DNA from: Algoriphagus aquaeductus
GTDB taxonomy: Bacteria > Bacteroidota > Bacteroidia > Cytophagales > Cyclobacteriaceae
Direction of reading: 5' to 3'
DNA length: 64,000 bases
Assembly: GCF_003253485.1 (NCBI RefSeq)
Contig: NZ_QKTX01000012.1
Location: 62,001 to 126,000, forward strand
Shown: in pieces, positions 27,152 through 34,476 of the stretch
Position numbering within the stretch: position 1 is the stretch's first letter
How the letters are laid out: each line of letters starts with the position of its first letter
The notes under the pieces: generated by a model
The model's input: the letters and a program-made list of their open reading frames with translations, nothing else
Told to the model about the DNA's origin: nothing
Databases searched by the model: none
Position numbers and translations under genes: made by a program

Positions 27152-28531
27152 TCACTTTTTAACCACGACCGGATTGTTCCAACCACCGGGAGGAAGAATC
27201 AATTCGTCTACATTTTCAGGACCCCATGTACCCGGTTCATAGGTGTAGACAGGTACATCCGATTTTAAGTAATCGTCGACTATTTTCCAAGCTTCTTCTA
27301 CATAGTCCTGTCTGGCAAAATGAGTGGGATCTCCGGCCATGGCATCGGTGAGTACCCGCTCATAAGCATCTTTCTCGTTTGGAAAAGGAGTGGGATTGCC
27401 TTGAACTTCGGAAAGAACAGAAGCCATATCTTCTCCTTGTGCCATAATCAGCATGCCAAAGGCAACAGTGACGTCTGGGCTAATTCTGAATCGGATATGA
27501 TTGGGCTGGGTAGCAATGGATGAATAGGCCGAAGGAAGGTGCTTGAATCGAACCAAGATTTCCGTGCATGTGACCGGGAGGTTTTTACCTGCCCTGATAA
27601 AGAAAGGAACACCTTCCCATCTCGGAGAGTCAATATGGAGCCTCATCGCCGAAAAAGTTTCTGTTTTGGAATCCGGCTTAACGGCTTTTTCATTCAGGTA
27701 ACCGGCGTATTGGCCTTTTACTACGTCTTGACCTCTGAGCGGAGTTATGGCTTTGAGCACCCGTACTTTTTCATCCCGGATCGATTCACTGTCGAGGGCT
27801 TTGGGCGGCTCCATGGTCAGGTTGCAAAGGATTTGGAACAGGTGGTTTTGAATCACATCACGGATAGCTCCGGTCACATCGTAAAATGCCCCTCTGCTTT
27901 GGATCCCAAAATCCTCCGCCATGGTGATTTGCATGGATTCGATATGATCTTTGTTCCAAACGGGTTCGAGCAAAGAGTTGACAAAACGAAAGAAGACCAG
28001 ATTGTTGACCGGTCTTTTGCCCAGATAGTGGTCGATTCGATAGATGGCACTTTCTGAAAATTTGGAAAGGAGCACTTTGTTCAGTGCTCTGGCAGATTCA
28101 AAATCGGTTCCGAACGGTTTTTCGACAATTACCCTCGCCCCTTTGGCACAGCCCGAAAGATCCAATTGCTCGACAATTTTGGGGAAAAGGACAGGAGGGA
28201 TAGCTAAGTAGTGCGTTGGGTTTTTAGCTGATCCCAAGGCCTCCCTGATTCGTTGGAAGGTCTGGGTATCGGTGTAGTCTCCACCGACAAACTTCAAAAG
28301 CTCACAGAATTTAGCAAAGGACTCTTCATCATACTTACCATACTTTTGAACGCTTTCTTTGGCCCGTGCACGAAGTTTTTCCAAATCATAATCTCCCCTT
28401 GCCACTCCAATGATGGGAGAATTGAGATTTCCCCGCTTGACCATCATATGAAGGGCGGGGAATATTTTTTTATAGGCTAGATCCCCGGTTGCACCATAAA
28501 ACACCAAGGCATCTGATTTTACTTGAGCCAT
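27152..28531 (-). CDS. zwf: Glucose-6-phosphate 1-dehydrogenase
   Basis: A 459-aa cytosolic NAD(P)-dependent enzyme. Seen: the N-terminal dinucleotide motif [25 protein letters not shown], and the active-site helix [15 protein letters not shown] with the catalytic His. The length is slightly short of many G6PDHs (about 490-510) but all core motifs are present. It is followed by pgl at 3 bp and preceded 74 bp upstream by a ROK glucokinase-like gene, together giving glucose to 6-phosphogluconate. Confidence 0.95.
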   Translation of the reverse strand: MAQVKSDALVFYGATGDLAYKKIFPALHMMVKRGNLNSPIIGVARGDYDLEKLRARAKESVQKYGKYDEESFAKFCELLKFVGGDYTDTQTFQRIREALGSAKNPTHYLAIPPVLFPKIVEQLDLSGCAKGARVIVEKPFGTDFESARALNKVLLSKFSESAIYRIDHYLGKRPVNNLVFFRFVNSLLEPVWNKDHIESMQITMAEDFGIQSRGAFYDVTGAIRDVIQNHLFQILCNLTMEPPKALDSESIRDEKVRVLKAITPLRGQDVVKGQYAGYLNEKAVKPDSKTETFSAMRLHIDSPRWEGVPFFIRAGKNLPVTCTEILVRFKHLPSAYSSIATQPNHIRFRISPDVTVAFGMLIMAQGEDMASVLSEVQGNPTPFPNEKDAYERVLTDAMAGDPTHFARQDYVEEAWKIVDDYLKSDVPVYTYEPGTWGPENVDELILPPGGWNNPVVVKK

Positions 28532-28605
28532 AAAGCTTTGAGAATTGGTTGAGTCCTGTCAAGTTTGGAAATTGACAGTCGATTAGGTTTATGGAATAGC
28601 AGGAA

Positions 28606-29265
28606 TTAAATTTTGTAGGATTTGTCCCAAAGTCTAAATCCTCCGGTAAAGGCATTTTTGTTGGAGCCTAGTCGGCAGTCCGCCGGGATATCTTCCAAAA
28701 GCTTGGAATTGCCCCCTCCTAAAACAATCTCATCGGGCTGAAAGCAGTGTCTAAAATGTGCGATAGTCTGATAGACATGTTCCATCCATTTCTTTTTTCC
28801 GAGTTTTTTCAGAGCTGCATTTCCGACATGGGTTTCAAATGTGCCCATTTTAAAAGGCAAGTGACCTCCTTCAAGGGGAAGTAGAAGATCTTCAAAGACC
28901 ATGGCGGTACCCAGTCCTGTACCAAAACCCATGAAGAGCAATTTACCGCCCTCATAGCTTCCCAATGCCTGCATGACTGCATCATTGATAATTCTTACAG
29001 GACATCCAAATGCCTTGTCGAAATCAAACCCTTTCCATCCATTTCCCATATTGACAGGGTCGGCGGCAATTTTGCCATGCTTTACCACTCCGGGAAATCC
29101 AATGGATATGACGTCATACTTCCATTCCCTTGCTGCCTCTTTGACCAAAGGAACCAACTCTTCAGGTCTAAAGTCACTTCCTGAAGGTATCTTGATTCGT
29201 TCAGGTTGACCTGTGGCTAATAGTTTGATATTGGATCCTCCTATGTCAATGACCAGTACATTCAT
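28606..29265 (-). CDS. ROK-family glucokinase-like protein (polyphosphate-glucokinase type)
   Basis: A 219-aa sugar kinase homologue. VLVIDIGGSNIKLLATG is the first phosphate loop, ISIGFPGVVKHG the sugar-binding turn, GFGTGLGTAMV the second phosphate loop and EGGHLPFKMGTFE the ROK EGGH motif. These arrangements and the short length fit the polyphosphate-glucokinase group. It precedes zwf and pgl on the same strand and could feed them with glucose-6-phosphate. ATP versus polyphosphate use is not decidable from sequence alone. Confidence 0.83.
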   Translation of the reverse strand: MNVLVIDIGGSNIKLLATGQPERIKIPSGSDFRPEELVPLVKEAAREWKYDVISIGFPGVVKHGKIAADPVNMGNGWKGFDFDKAFGCPVRIINDAVMQALGSYEGGKLLFMGFGTGLGTAMVFEDLLLPLEGGHLPFKMGTFETHVGNAALKKLGKKKWMEHVYQTIAHFRHCFQPDEIVLGGGNSKLLEDIPADCRLGSNKNAFTGGFRLWDKSYKI

Positions 29266-29510
29266 TCTTGTGTTTCGGTTTGGATAAGGCGGTTTTCAAA
29301 ACCTGCCGGAAGTAATTGATGATTTGGGGTTGAGCTTTTAAAGCCCTTAAAGATAGTACATACTTCGCCCATATACAGAAAAAAAAAGTAGGACATCCGA
29401 TCGATCAAGGTTTTATTGGTTTGAAAATGAGGTAAATAAAGTGAAAAATAAGAGGGGTGAAAAAAAGGTCTGATTCGTTGAAATGGTTGACATTTTTCCC
29501 AAAAAATAAA

Positions 29511-29533
29511 AAAGGTGGGATTCCCCCACCTTT
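29511..29533 (-). terminator. Terminator after the F420-reductase-like gene
   Basis: AAAGGTGGG (29511-29519), loop ATTCC, CCCACCTTT (29525-29533), followed on the minus strand by a T-rich tract; 25 bp past the stop codon of the gene at 29558. Confidence 0.88.
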
Positions 29534-29557
29534 CGGATGACTCAAAAAATACCGGAT

Positions 29558-30175
29558 TTAACTGGCAACCAACTTGAAATGAAAGTTGGATTGATCTTTT
29601 CTGTTCCAGGAAATTTCTTTGCTGAGATGGTAAAATGCTTCCAAAAGTGGTGCGTTTTCTATTAAACCTGCATCCACAGCTTTGAAGCCGATCAACTCGA
29701 TCAGTCGCTTGACTCGGATTTTTTCAGGGATATTATCCCCGCAATAGTAGGTTTCCTTGATGATTCCAAAACTGTCCGAATGAGGATAGTCTATCCCCAG
29801 GTTGTTGAAAGCTTTAAAAAGATGGGCTTTTGGGGCATTTTTTTTGATCAGTTTGGTATTCGAAATGGCTAATTTTTTATCGTATTGTGCATTGGTACAG
29901 TCAATGATCAATTTACCTTCGGTTTCTGCATTTTTCAGTGCCAGGCAGATTTCCGGTAAAGCGGAGGTATCGGCGCAGATCAGAATAATTTCAGATTGGA
30001 TGATGGCCGATTCAAACGGACAAATCCGATGATGGAGCCGATTGAGCATTTTCCATTCGGTTTGTTCGGTGTCAAAATCATGTCTGACTCCAAATACTAC
30101 ATCGATCCCTGCATCGATATATTTTTTACCCAAGGTTTTGGCCAGCGAGGTGCCGCCTAGAAGTCCGATTTTCAT
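29558..30175 (-). CDS. F420-dependent NADP reductase-like Rossmann protein
   Basis: A 205-aa protein with an N-terminal dinucleotide fold (KIGLLGGTSLAKTLGKKY) and the pattern of the NADPH:F420 reductase-like family (VVFGVRHDFDT, LIIDCTNAQYDK, KAFNNLGIDYP). Cofactor F420 is not expected in most Bacteroidota, so the name reflects family, not reaction; an NADP-linked reductase or a sequestered binding role is possible. It is the last ordinary gene before the accessory region and has its own terminator. Confidence 0.75.
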   Translation of the reverse strand: MKIGLLGGTSLAKTLGKKYIDAGIDVVFGVRHDFDTEQTEWKMLNRLHHRICPFESAIIQSEIILICADTSALPEICLALKNAETEGKLIIDCTNAQYDKKLAISNTKLIKKNAPKAHLFKAFNNLGIDYPHSDSFGIIKETYYCGDNIPEKIRVKRLIELIGFKAVDAGLIENAPLLEAFYHLSKEISWNRKDQSNFHFKLVAS

Positions 30176-30474
30176 AGATCAGTTTAGCGATTGTCTAAAA
30201 CTTGGCAGAGAACCAGTAAAACTTGAAGGTGCTCCACATAAACCACTGAAAACTAGGATAATGAAAGCTAAAATCAAAATAATATTTTGAAAAAATTACA
30301 ATTACAACACATTATTCAAATTTTATGATAGAAAAGCCAAATTATTGAGTGTGAAATGAAGGCAGGAAAAAGTTTAATGATGTGTAGTGTGAGTAATTTT
30401 TGAAAGTCAGGGCTTTATCCTGTCAAATCCATGGTGAGTGGAGATTGGTTTTTCTTATCAAGCCTTTAGTTGTT

Positions 30475-30683
30475 CATCCTGCTTAACTGTCAAGGAATCC
30501 TTGACCGTTGCCACTTTGTCTAATTATCATTCTTGAAAGCAGTTGTTGATATACAAGCTGAGGTTTTTGCTGGGATAGGCACACCATTTGATCTTGCGAA
30601 AGTCAAACCGGTTCCTGCTCAAACTTTACTTCGATTGGAGTCTTCCCGTCCTTTCTTAGATAAATCTAGATTTGGTTGTTCAT
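30475..30683 (-). pseudogene. rhuM: RhuM-type gene remnant, N-terminal unit with stop codons
   Basis: From ATGAACAAC at 30683 the minus strand reads MNNQI-stop-IYLRKDGKTPIEVKFEQEPV-stop-LSQDQM and later TVKDSLTVKQ. IEVKFEQ with W-like stop then LSQDQM is the start of the RhuM (Fic/DOC-associated, virulence RhuM) family. The unit ends at the palindrome 30486-30508, and another ATGAACAAC begins at 30477 right after it. The identification is by motif recall. Confidence 0.6.
30486..30508. repeat. Odd-centred palindrome 1 (11-1-11)
   Basis: ACTGTCAAGGA, central A, TCCTTGACCGT: one mismatch in 11 pairs. On the minus strand it encodes TVKDSLTV. Confidence 0.75.
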
Positions 30684-30695
30684 TTCCTAGTTCGA

Positions 30696-30765
30696 TTACC
30701 TTAGCGTATTCGACTCTTGGTCAAATCCAGAGATCAGTATCGATTTTCGTCCTCCAAATCTTTTG
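30696..30765 (-). pseudogene. Remnant copy of the 3' end of the membrane nuclease gene
   Basis: The minus strand reads FDQESNTLR-stop, against FDQETNRLR-stop at the end of the intact nuclease gene at 33747, and the match continues upstream (GAAAATCGAT). The following ATGAACAAC start lies at the same distance (12-13 bp) as at the intact locus, so the nuclease-rhuM junction was duplicated. Confidence 0.65.
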
Positions 30766-30777
30766 GCTTTTTGACTT

Positions 30778-30792
30778 TTGCAAATTTTGCAA
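30778..30792. repeat. Odd-centred palindrome 2 (7-1-7)
   Basis: TTGCAAA, central T, TTTGCAA: perfect. The minus strand can be read IVAKFAKV, like the AKFA core of the palindrome at 32617. Confidence 0.65.
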
Positions 30793-30844
30793 CAATCCTT
30801 ATTTCAGAAATTCAGGGTACTAAGAATAGATTAGTGTTTTACTT

Positions 30845-30862
30845 TTACTTCCCGATACAGAA
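30845..30862 (-). other. Outer attachment-site-like copy of the mnmE 3' end
   Basis: TTACTTCCCGATACAGAA on the plus strand; on the minus strand it encodes FCIGK-stop, the conserved C-terminus of MnmE. It matches 39808-39825 at 15 of 18 positions in the same orientation, with an 11-bp identical core. This is the duplicate expected when an element integrates at the mnmE/trmE 3' end. Confidence 0.75.
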
Positions 30863-31027
30863 AGTGTAACCTATTGTTAATAAGGTTTATGGAAAAAATC
30901 GGTACAAATACGGTACATATCTAAGATGGACTTTTTTTTCGCAATAAAAAATCGATTTTTTTTTTGTCATTTCAAATACTTGGTGTTTGGACTAATTCTG
31001 GTCATTTTACAACAAGAATTTGCCAAT

Positions 31028-31255
31028 TCATAGGAGTATTTTACTGTACCTATTCGGATCTTTTGCATCAATGGGTGCCAATACATGACCAAACATGCTC
31101 AATACATGATTTACCTTGGATAGGTTAAGATTTTCCTTTCCCTGTTCGATTTTCCGGATTACGGTAAGTGCGACCCCGGCTTTGTCGGCAAATTCTTCCT
31201 GAGTCAGTCCTATTTGCTTCCTTCTGGTTTTTACAAATTCGGCTAGTTGATTCAT
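31028..31255 (-). CDS. Y4mF/HipB-type XRE antitoxin-like regulator
   Basis: A 75-aa helix-turn-helix protein (LAEFVKTRRKQIGLTQEEFADKAG, then KIEQGKENLNLSKVNHVLSMFG) of the Y4mF family, usually the antitoxin encoded before hipA. Behind the stop codon there is no HipA-like frame, so it is an orphan. Upstream, in the spacer shared with the divergent fic gene, lie three operator-like palindromes at 40-bp spacing, so it likely represses itself and perhaps fic. DNA binding to those sites is inference from position and symmetry. Confidence 0.85.
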   Translation of the reverse strand: MNQLAEFVKTRRKQIGLTQEEFADKAGVALTVIRKIEQGKENLNLSKVNHVLSMFGHVLAPIDAKDPNRYSKILL

Positions 31256-31257
31256 TC

Positions 31258-31355
31258 TATATGTATTTACATATAAATGTAGAAAAAAGAGTTGGTTTAT
31301 ATGCTTTTGCGTATAAAGATTAGGTTTTATTGATCTTTATATGCTTTTGGATATA
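31258..31355. promoter_or_regulatory. Three operator-like palindromes at exact 40-bp spacing
   Basis: TATATGTATTTACATATA at 31258-31275, TATATGCTTTTGCGTATA at 31298-31315 and TATATGCTTTTGGATATA at 31338-31355. All are 18 bp with the plan TATATG-N6-xxTATA, and start points differ by exactly 40 bp. They fill the spacer between the Y4mF-type gene (minus) and fic (plus). Confidence 0.8.
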
Positions 31356-31450
31356 ATTTTTAGCCAAATCTTTTACAGTGAGGGATAGAAGGCCATTCTA
31401 TAACTCATTTATTTCGTATTATTGATCTATAGGAATAATCTCAATAGCTC

Positions 31451-32557
31451 ATGCAATGGATTTGGGAGAGAGCGGATTGGCCAAACTTCACATTTGACCC
31501 TGCGGCATTCGTTCATTTAGAACGCGAATTTCATCGAAATACGGGTTTGATTTTAGGTTCGCTTAGTTCGGTGTCGTCTGAGGATGCGGATGAACTAAAG
31601 GTTAGTATTTTGAGCAGCGAAGCGTTGGATACCTCGAAAATTGAAGGGGAGATATTAGATAGAGATTCTGTTCAATCATCTATTCGTGGTCAGCTGGGAT
31701 TGCAGACTGATGGAAGAAGGCCTGGTCCCAAAGAAACGGGTGTTTCCCGAATGATGGTGGATCTCTACAAGAGTTACCGTGAGCCTCTTGACCAAGAGCG
31801 CCTATTCTCCTGGCATCAAATGATGATGAACGGAAGGATTGATTTGGTAATTGTCGGAGGGTATCGAGTTCATGTAGATCCGATGCAGATTGTATCGGGG
31901 AGGTTAGATTCGACTCAAGTTTTCTATGAGGCTCCGCCTTCTCATAGGGTGCCAAAAGAGATGGAAAATTGTCTTATTTGGTTCAATCGAGCTTTTAGCG
32001 AAGGAATGCCCACATTGGTTCATGCCGGATTGGCGCACCTGTATTTTGAATTAATTCACCCTTTTGAAGATGGAAATGGTCGAATCGGACGAGCCATTGC
32101 AGAAAAAGCCTTGGCTATGGGAGCCAAACACCCCTTGATTACCTCACTTTCCAGTACCATAGAGCGAAATAAAAAGGCATATTATCATGCTTTAGAGCGT
32201 GCCAATAGCTCGTTGGAGGTGACAGATTGGTTGGTTTATTTTTCTGAAGAGGTGTTGAAAGCCCAAATCAATGTGCAGAAATTGATTCTATTTATTGTGG
32301 AAAAGGCTCGCTACTTTGAAGAATTCCGGACTAAGCTGAATGAGCGTCAGTCCAAAGTCGCGCTGCGGTTGTTTCGTGAAGGACCAGAAGGTTTCAAAGG
32401 TGGACTGAGTGCCGAGAATTACATTCGTATCAGTAAAACTTCTCCCGCTACTGCCACCAGAGATCTGGCGGAAATGGTAGCCCTTGGAGCTCTAAAAAAG
32501 ACTGGTAAACTTAGGCATACGCGATACTATCTCCCAATGGTGGAAATTTCACATTGA
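31451..32557 (+). CDS. fic: Fic-domain AMP-transferase-like protein with DUF4172 N-terminus
   Basis: A 368-aa protein. The N-terminus (MQWIWERADWPNFTFD) is the DUF4172-type segment; DTSKIEGE at about 60-67 fits the inhibitory motif (S/T)xxxE(G/N) with Thr61 and Glu65-Gly66; the Fic core motif is HPFEDGNGRIGR at 203-214, complete with catalytic His; a C-terminal winged-helix-like part follows (GLSAENYIRISKTSPATATRDL). It should transfer AMP to a protein target, with self-inhibition by the N-terminal helix. It diverges from the Y4mF-type regulator across the operator array. Confidence 0.92.
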   Translation: MQWIWERADWPNFTFDPAAFVHLEREFHRNTGLILGSLSSVSSEDADELKVSILSSEALDTSKIEGEILDRDSVQSSIRGQLGLQTDGRRPGPKETGVSRMMVDLYKSYREPLDQERLFSWHQMMMNGRIDLVIVGGYRVHVDPMQIVSGRLDSTQVFYEAPPSHRVPKEMENCLIWFNRAFSEGMPTLVHAGLAHLYFELIHPFEDGNGRIGRAIAEKALAMGAKHPLITSLSSTIERNKKAYYHALERANSSLEVTDWLVYFSEEVLKAQINVQKLILFIVEKARYFEEFRTKLNERQSKVALRLFREGPEGFKGGLSAENYIRISKTSPATATRDLAEMVALGALKKTGKLRHTRYYLPMVEISH

Positions 32558-32825
32558 GGATTTATTGTTTGAATAAAGGTCAAAATATAGGGTTTCATGA
32601 TCTCTATGAACCAAAGTGGTTGTCGCAAATTTTGCGACAACCATTTCCTTCACCAATTCTCCTTCATTAAAAACATTGTTGATGTGTTTGCCGATAGTTT
32701 TGACATCTCTTCCAAAGAGGGAGGCAATTTGATTTCTATTTAGCCAAACAGTATCTTTTTCAAACTTGACCTCGATTTGAGTCTGACCGTCCCTTCCTTG
32801 ATATTTCGATTTGATTGTTGTTCAT
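32549..32825 (-). pseudogene. rhuM: RhuM-type gene remnant with frameshift, truncated
   Basis: MNNNQIEI from the ATG at 32825, then after a one-base shift YQGRDGQTQIEVKF, DTVWLNRNQIASLFGRD, VKTIGKHINNVFNEGELV, MVVAKFATTT. This is the N-terminal third of RhuM-like proteins. Similarity stops right after the palindrome at 32617-32643; the frame then runs into the 3' end of fic and stops at 32551. No full-length product can be made. Confidence 0.75.
32617..32643. repeat. Odd-centred palindrome 3, perfect (13-1-13)
   Basis: TGGTTGTCGCAAA, central T, TTTGCGACAACCA: all 13 pairs match. On the minus strand it encodes MVVAKFATT at the point where the RhuM remnant breaks off. Confidence 0.85.
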
Positions 32826-32842
32826 TTTACAATTTCTATTCA

Positions 32843-32867
32843 ACCTCCAAGGATTCCTTGATAGTTG
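32843..32867. repeat. Odd-centred palindrome 4 (12-1-12, degenerate)
   Basis: AACCTCCAAGGA, central T, TCCTTGATAGTT: 9 of 12 pairs, the inner six perfect. The minus strand reads PTIKESLEVE-stop and is followed 17 bp later by the ATGAACAAC start at 32825, the same arrangement as at 30486/30477. Confidence 0.6.
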
Positions 32868-32901
32868 GAATGAGTTAAAAGCTATCCTCTTTTTTTAAAT
32901 C

Positions 32902-33261
32902 CTATACTCCGAGTACAATTGATGCTTCAATATCCAGTTTCCGGCTGATTTCCCGAGCGATTTTCAAAGTGGGTTCACTTTTGCCATTCAGGTATTCGCT
33001 GATTCGAGAAGTGCTGACTCCCAAAAACTCGGAAAGTGCTTTTTGCGTCAATCCACGCTCATTCATTCTCAATTTTATCGCTTCGGATAGGGTTGGAGGA
33101 GAAATTGGGAAATGGCTTTCTTCATAATCTGCAACGAGATCTGAGAGCAGGTTAAGTTCCACAAAACCTTTTGATTCAGAATTCTCGATGTTCTCTGAAT
33201 CTGCAAGCAATTCTTCTATTCTTTCCAGAATAGCTTTGTATTCTTTTTCAGATTTGATCAT
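32902..33261 (-). CDS. higA: HigA-type antitoxin (XRE helix-turn-helix)
   Basis: A 119-aa protein: an N-terminal HigA-like segment (EYKAILERIEELLADSEN) and a C-terminal XRE domain (RMNERGLTQKALSEFLGVSTSRISEYLNG, LKIAREISRKLDI). It follows the HigB-type toxin gene with 2 bp between, in the toxin-first order typical of higBA. It should neutralise HigB and repress the operon. The gene lies between decayed rhuM pieces but is itself intact. Confidence 0.9.
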   Translation of the reverse strand: MIKSEKEYKAILERIEELLADSENIENSESKGFVELNLLSDLVADYEESHFPISPPTLSEAIKLRMNERGLTQKALSEFLGVSTSRISEYLNGKSEPTLKIAREISRKLDIEASIVLGV

Positions 33262-33263
33262 AC

Positions 33264-33560
33264 TCAGATAGTTTGAATGTCTTTTATTTTGTCGTATTCG
33301 GAATGGGTGCCAATAAATCGGATATAAACCTTCTTTGCATTAAATGAAATGATCGCAACCAGCCGATAGGAGTTTCCCTTTATATTGAAGACAAATCGAT
33401 GATTTCCTACGTAATCGACTGAATTAAAGTCTTTTTTGATATCATTTAGAGATTCCCAGTCTTTTTTGCTAGTTACCGAATACCAGAAGCGAAGCGGAGT
33501 TTCAGCGTCCGCATGCTTTTCAGAAAACTCCTGTATCCGTTTGAAAGTAACGATTCTCAC
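33264..33560 (-). CDS. higB: HigB-type mRNA interferase toxin
   Basis: A 98-aa ribosome-dependent endoribonuclease-like toxin: RIVTFKRIQEFSEKHADAE, LRFWYSVTSKKDWESLNDIK, HRFVFNIKGNSYRLVAII and VYIRFIGTHSEYDKI match the HigB family. I chose the GTG at 33560 (preceded by GGA) because family members begin at this point; an ATG at 33590 would add ten residues. It is encoded directly before higA and both are intact, so this is the only complete toxin-antitoxin pair in the island. Confidence 0.88.
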   Translation of the reverse strand: MRIVTFKRIQEFSEKHADAETPLRFWYSVTSKKDWESLNDIKKDFNSVDYVGNHRFVFNIKGNSYRLVAIISFNAKKVYIRFIGTHSEYDKIKDIQTI

Positions 33561-33639
33561 TCCATTAAAATATTTTGAAATATGAAACAAAATTACAAAA
33601 AATGGAATAATATTGATTGAATTGGCTAGACTTTTTTAA

Positions 33640-33734
33640 TGACCTAATCTCCTAGTGGTTAATTCCTATTTCTTGGGAATGGTATGTCGGAATTTCCGAC
33701 TTACCATTAGCTATATCTCAATCTGGTTGTTCAT
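33640..33734 (-). pseudogene. rhuM: RhuM-type start with internal deletion
   Basis: Thirteen bases after the nuclease stop the minus strand reads MNNQIEI-stop-LMVSRKFRHTIPKK-stop. The RhuM start is fused to the palindrome segment, with about 150 bp missing relative to the remnant at 32549-32825. It shows that rhuM was once the fourth gene of the restriction operon. Confidence 0.6.
33679..33707. repeat. Odd-centred palindrome 5 (14-1-14)
   Basis: ATGGTATGTCGGAA, central T, TTCCGACTTACCAT: 13 of 14 pairs. Same plan as the other four palindromes, different arms. Confidence 0.8.
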
Positions 33735-33746
33735 TTCCTCTTTTGC

Positions 33747-34475
33747 CTACCTTAATCTATTCGTCTCTTGGTCAAAAAAGAAATCGGCATCGATTTTCTT
33801 TTTGTATTTGCCAATTCGATCTTTAGAAATGTAAGGTTTGGTCAATTCCTGAACTGGCAAAATGTACAATGCGGCCGGATCTGAAGCTTTCCCTCCAATA
33901 CCCAAGACAATGAAAACCGGTTGATTCTCTTTTGCAGCAAAGGCCTTGTATCGCTCCAATTGTCCCTCATTGGCGAAGCGGATATAGTCACCTTTGGATT
34001 CAGATCTCCACTTGCATTCTACAGCAAGAGGGTAGGACTGACCTCGAAGAATCAGCGATAGCTGAATATCCGGCTGTGTAGTGGTATCGGCATATCGACC
34101 ATCTACAAACTTGTCGCCTGCCCAATTCCGTATTTTGAAAAATTTCTTGTCAAACTTCTGCACCACAAACTTTTCGAAATCCAATCCTGCTTTTTGGTTT
34201 ACATCGATCAATTCCGTCTCAGAGTCTTCTTCCGATTCTTCCAGTTCACTTTTGATCTGACGGATGGCGAGTTCGGCATCTTTTCCTTCACTGATGGCAA
34301 TTTCGCGGATTAGCTTTTCTTCTTTTGGAGTCAACACACCATCGGCTTTTACCGCTGCAATGGCTTGAGTCAAGGATTCGTTCCTAATTGACTTGGATTT
34401 AACCAAAAGTACAATTCCGGAAACCAATAAAATTCCGCCGAGGATGATTAAGGAGATGGGGAGCATGCGGGGCAT
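33747..34475 (-). CDS. Membrane-anchored TerB-like/PD-(D/E)XK nuclease
   Basis: A 242-aa protein starting at the ATG at 34475, one base after the stop of the upstream gene (TAA-A-ATG); a TTG at 34484 would add three residues. Residues 5-25 form one membrane helix. Residues 33-75 (AIAAVKADGVLTPKEEKLIREIA) resemble a TerB-like helical unit with the ADG..E motif. The C-terminal half is a PD-(D/E)XK fold: FEKFV (Glu101), QPDIQ (Asp136) and AVECKWR (Glu153-x-Lys155). A nuclease tethered at the membrane behind a type IIG enzyme suggests a DNA-entry barrier; this role is inference. Confidence 0.75.
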   Translation of the reverse strand: MPRMLPISLIILGGILLVSGIVLLVKSKSIRNESLTQAIAAVKADGVLTPKEEKLIREIAISEGKDAELAIRQIKSELEESEEDSETELIDVNQKAGLDFEKFVVQKFDKKFFKIRNWAGDKFVDGRYADTTTQPDIQLSLILRGQSYPLAVECKWRSESKGDYIRFANEGQLERYKAFAAKENQPVFIVLGIGGKASDPAALYILPVQELTKPYISKDRIGKYKKKIDADFFFDQETNRLR

Positions 34476-34476
34476 T

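Larger units (their letters stand above)
30176..31027. other. 852-bp gene-poor edge of the accessory region
   Basis: No intact gene. It contains two palindrome units, a decayed rhuM 5' part, a copy of a nuclease 3' end, and the outer attachment-like repeat at 30845-30862. The stretch 30880-31027 shows only AT-rich sequence; in particular there is no hipA-like frame behind the Y4mF-type gene. Confidence 0.6.

Noticed and set aside
30533-30823. A 96-codon plus-strand frame in the island edge
   Set aside because: It runs antisense to the rhuM and nuclease remnants and has no recognisable feature.
30880-31027. A hipA toxin behind the Y4mF-type gene
   Set aside because: The minus strand has only very short frames here and no HipA motif.
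30486-33707. Odd-centred palindromes as transcription terminators
   Set aside because: None is followed by a T-run on either strand, and they lie inside former coding frames.
30475-33734. CRISPR array
   Set aside because: The palindromes differ in sequence and are irregularly spaced; there are no repeat-spacer units or cas genes.
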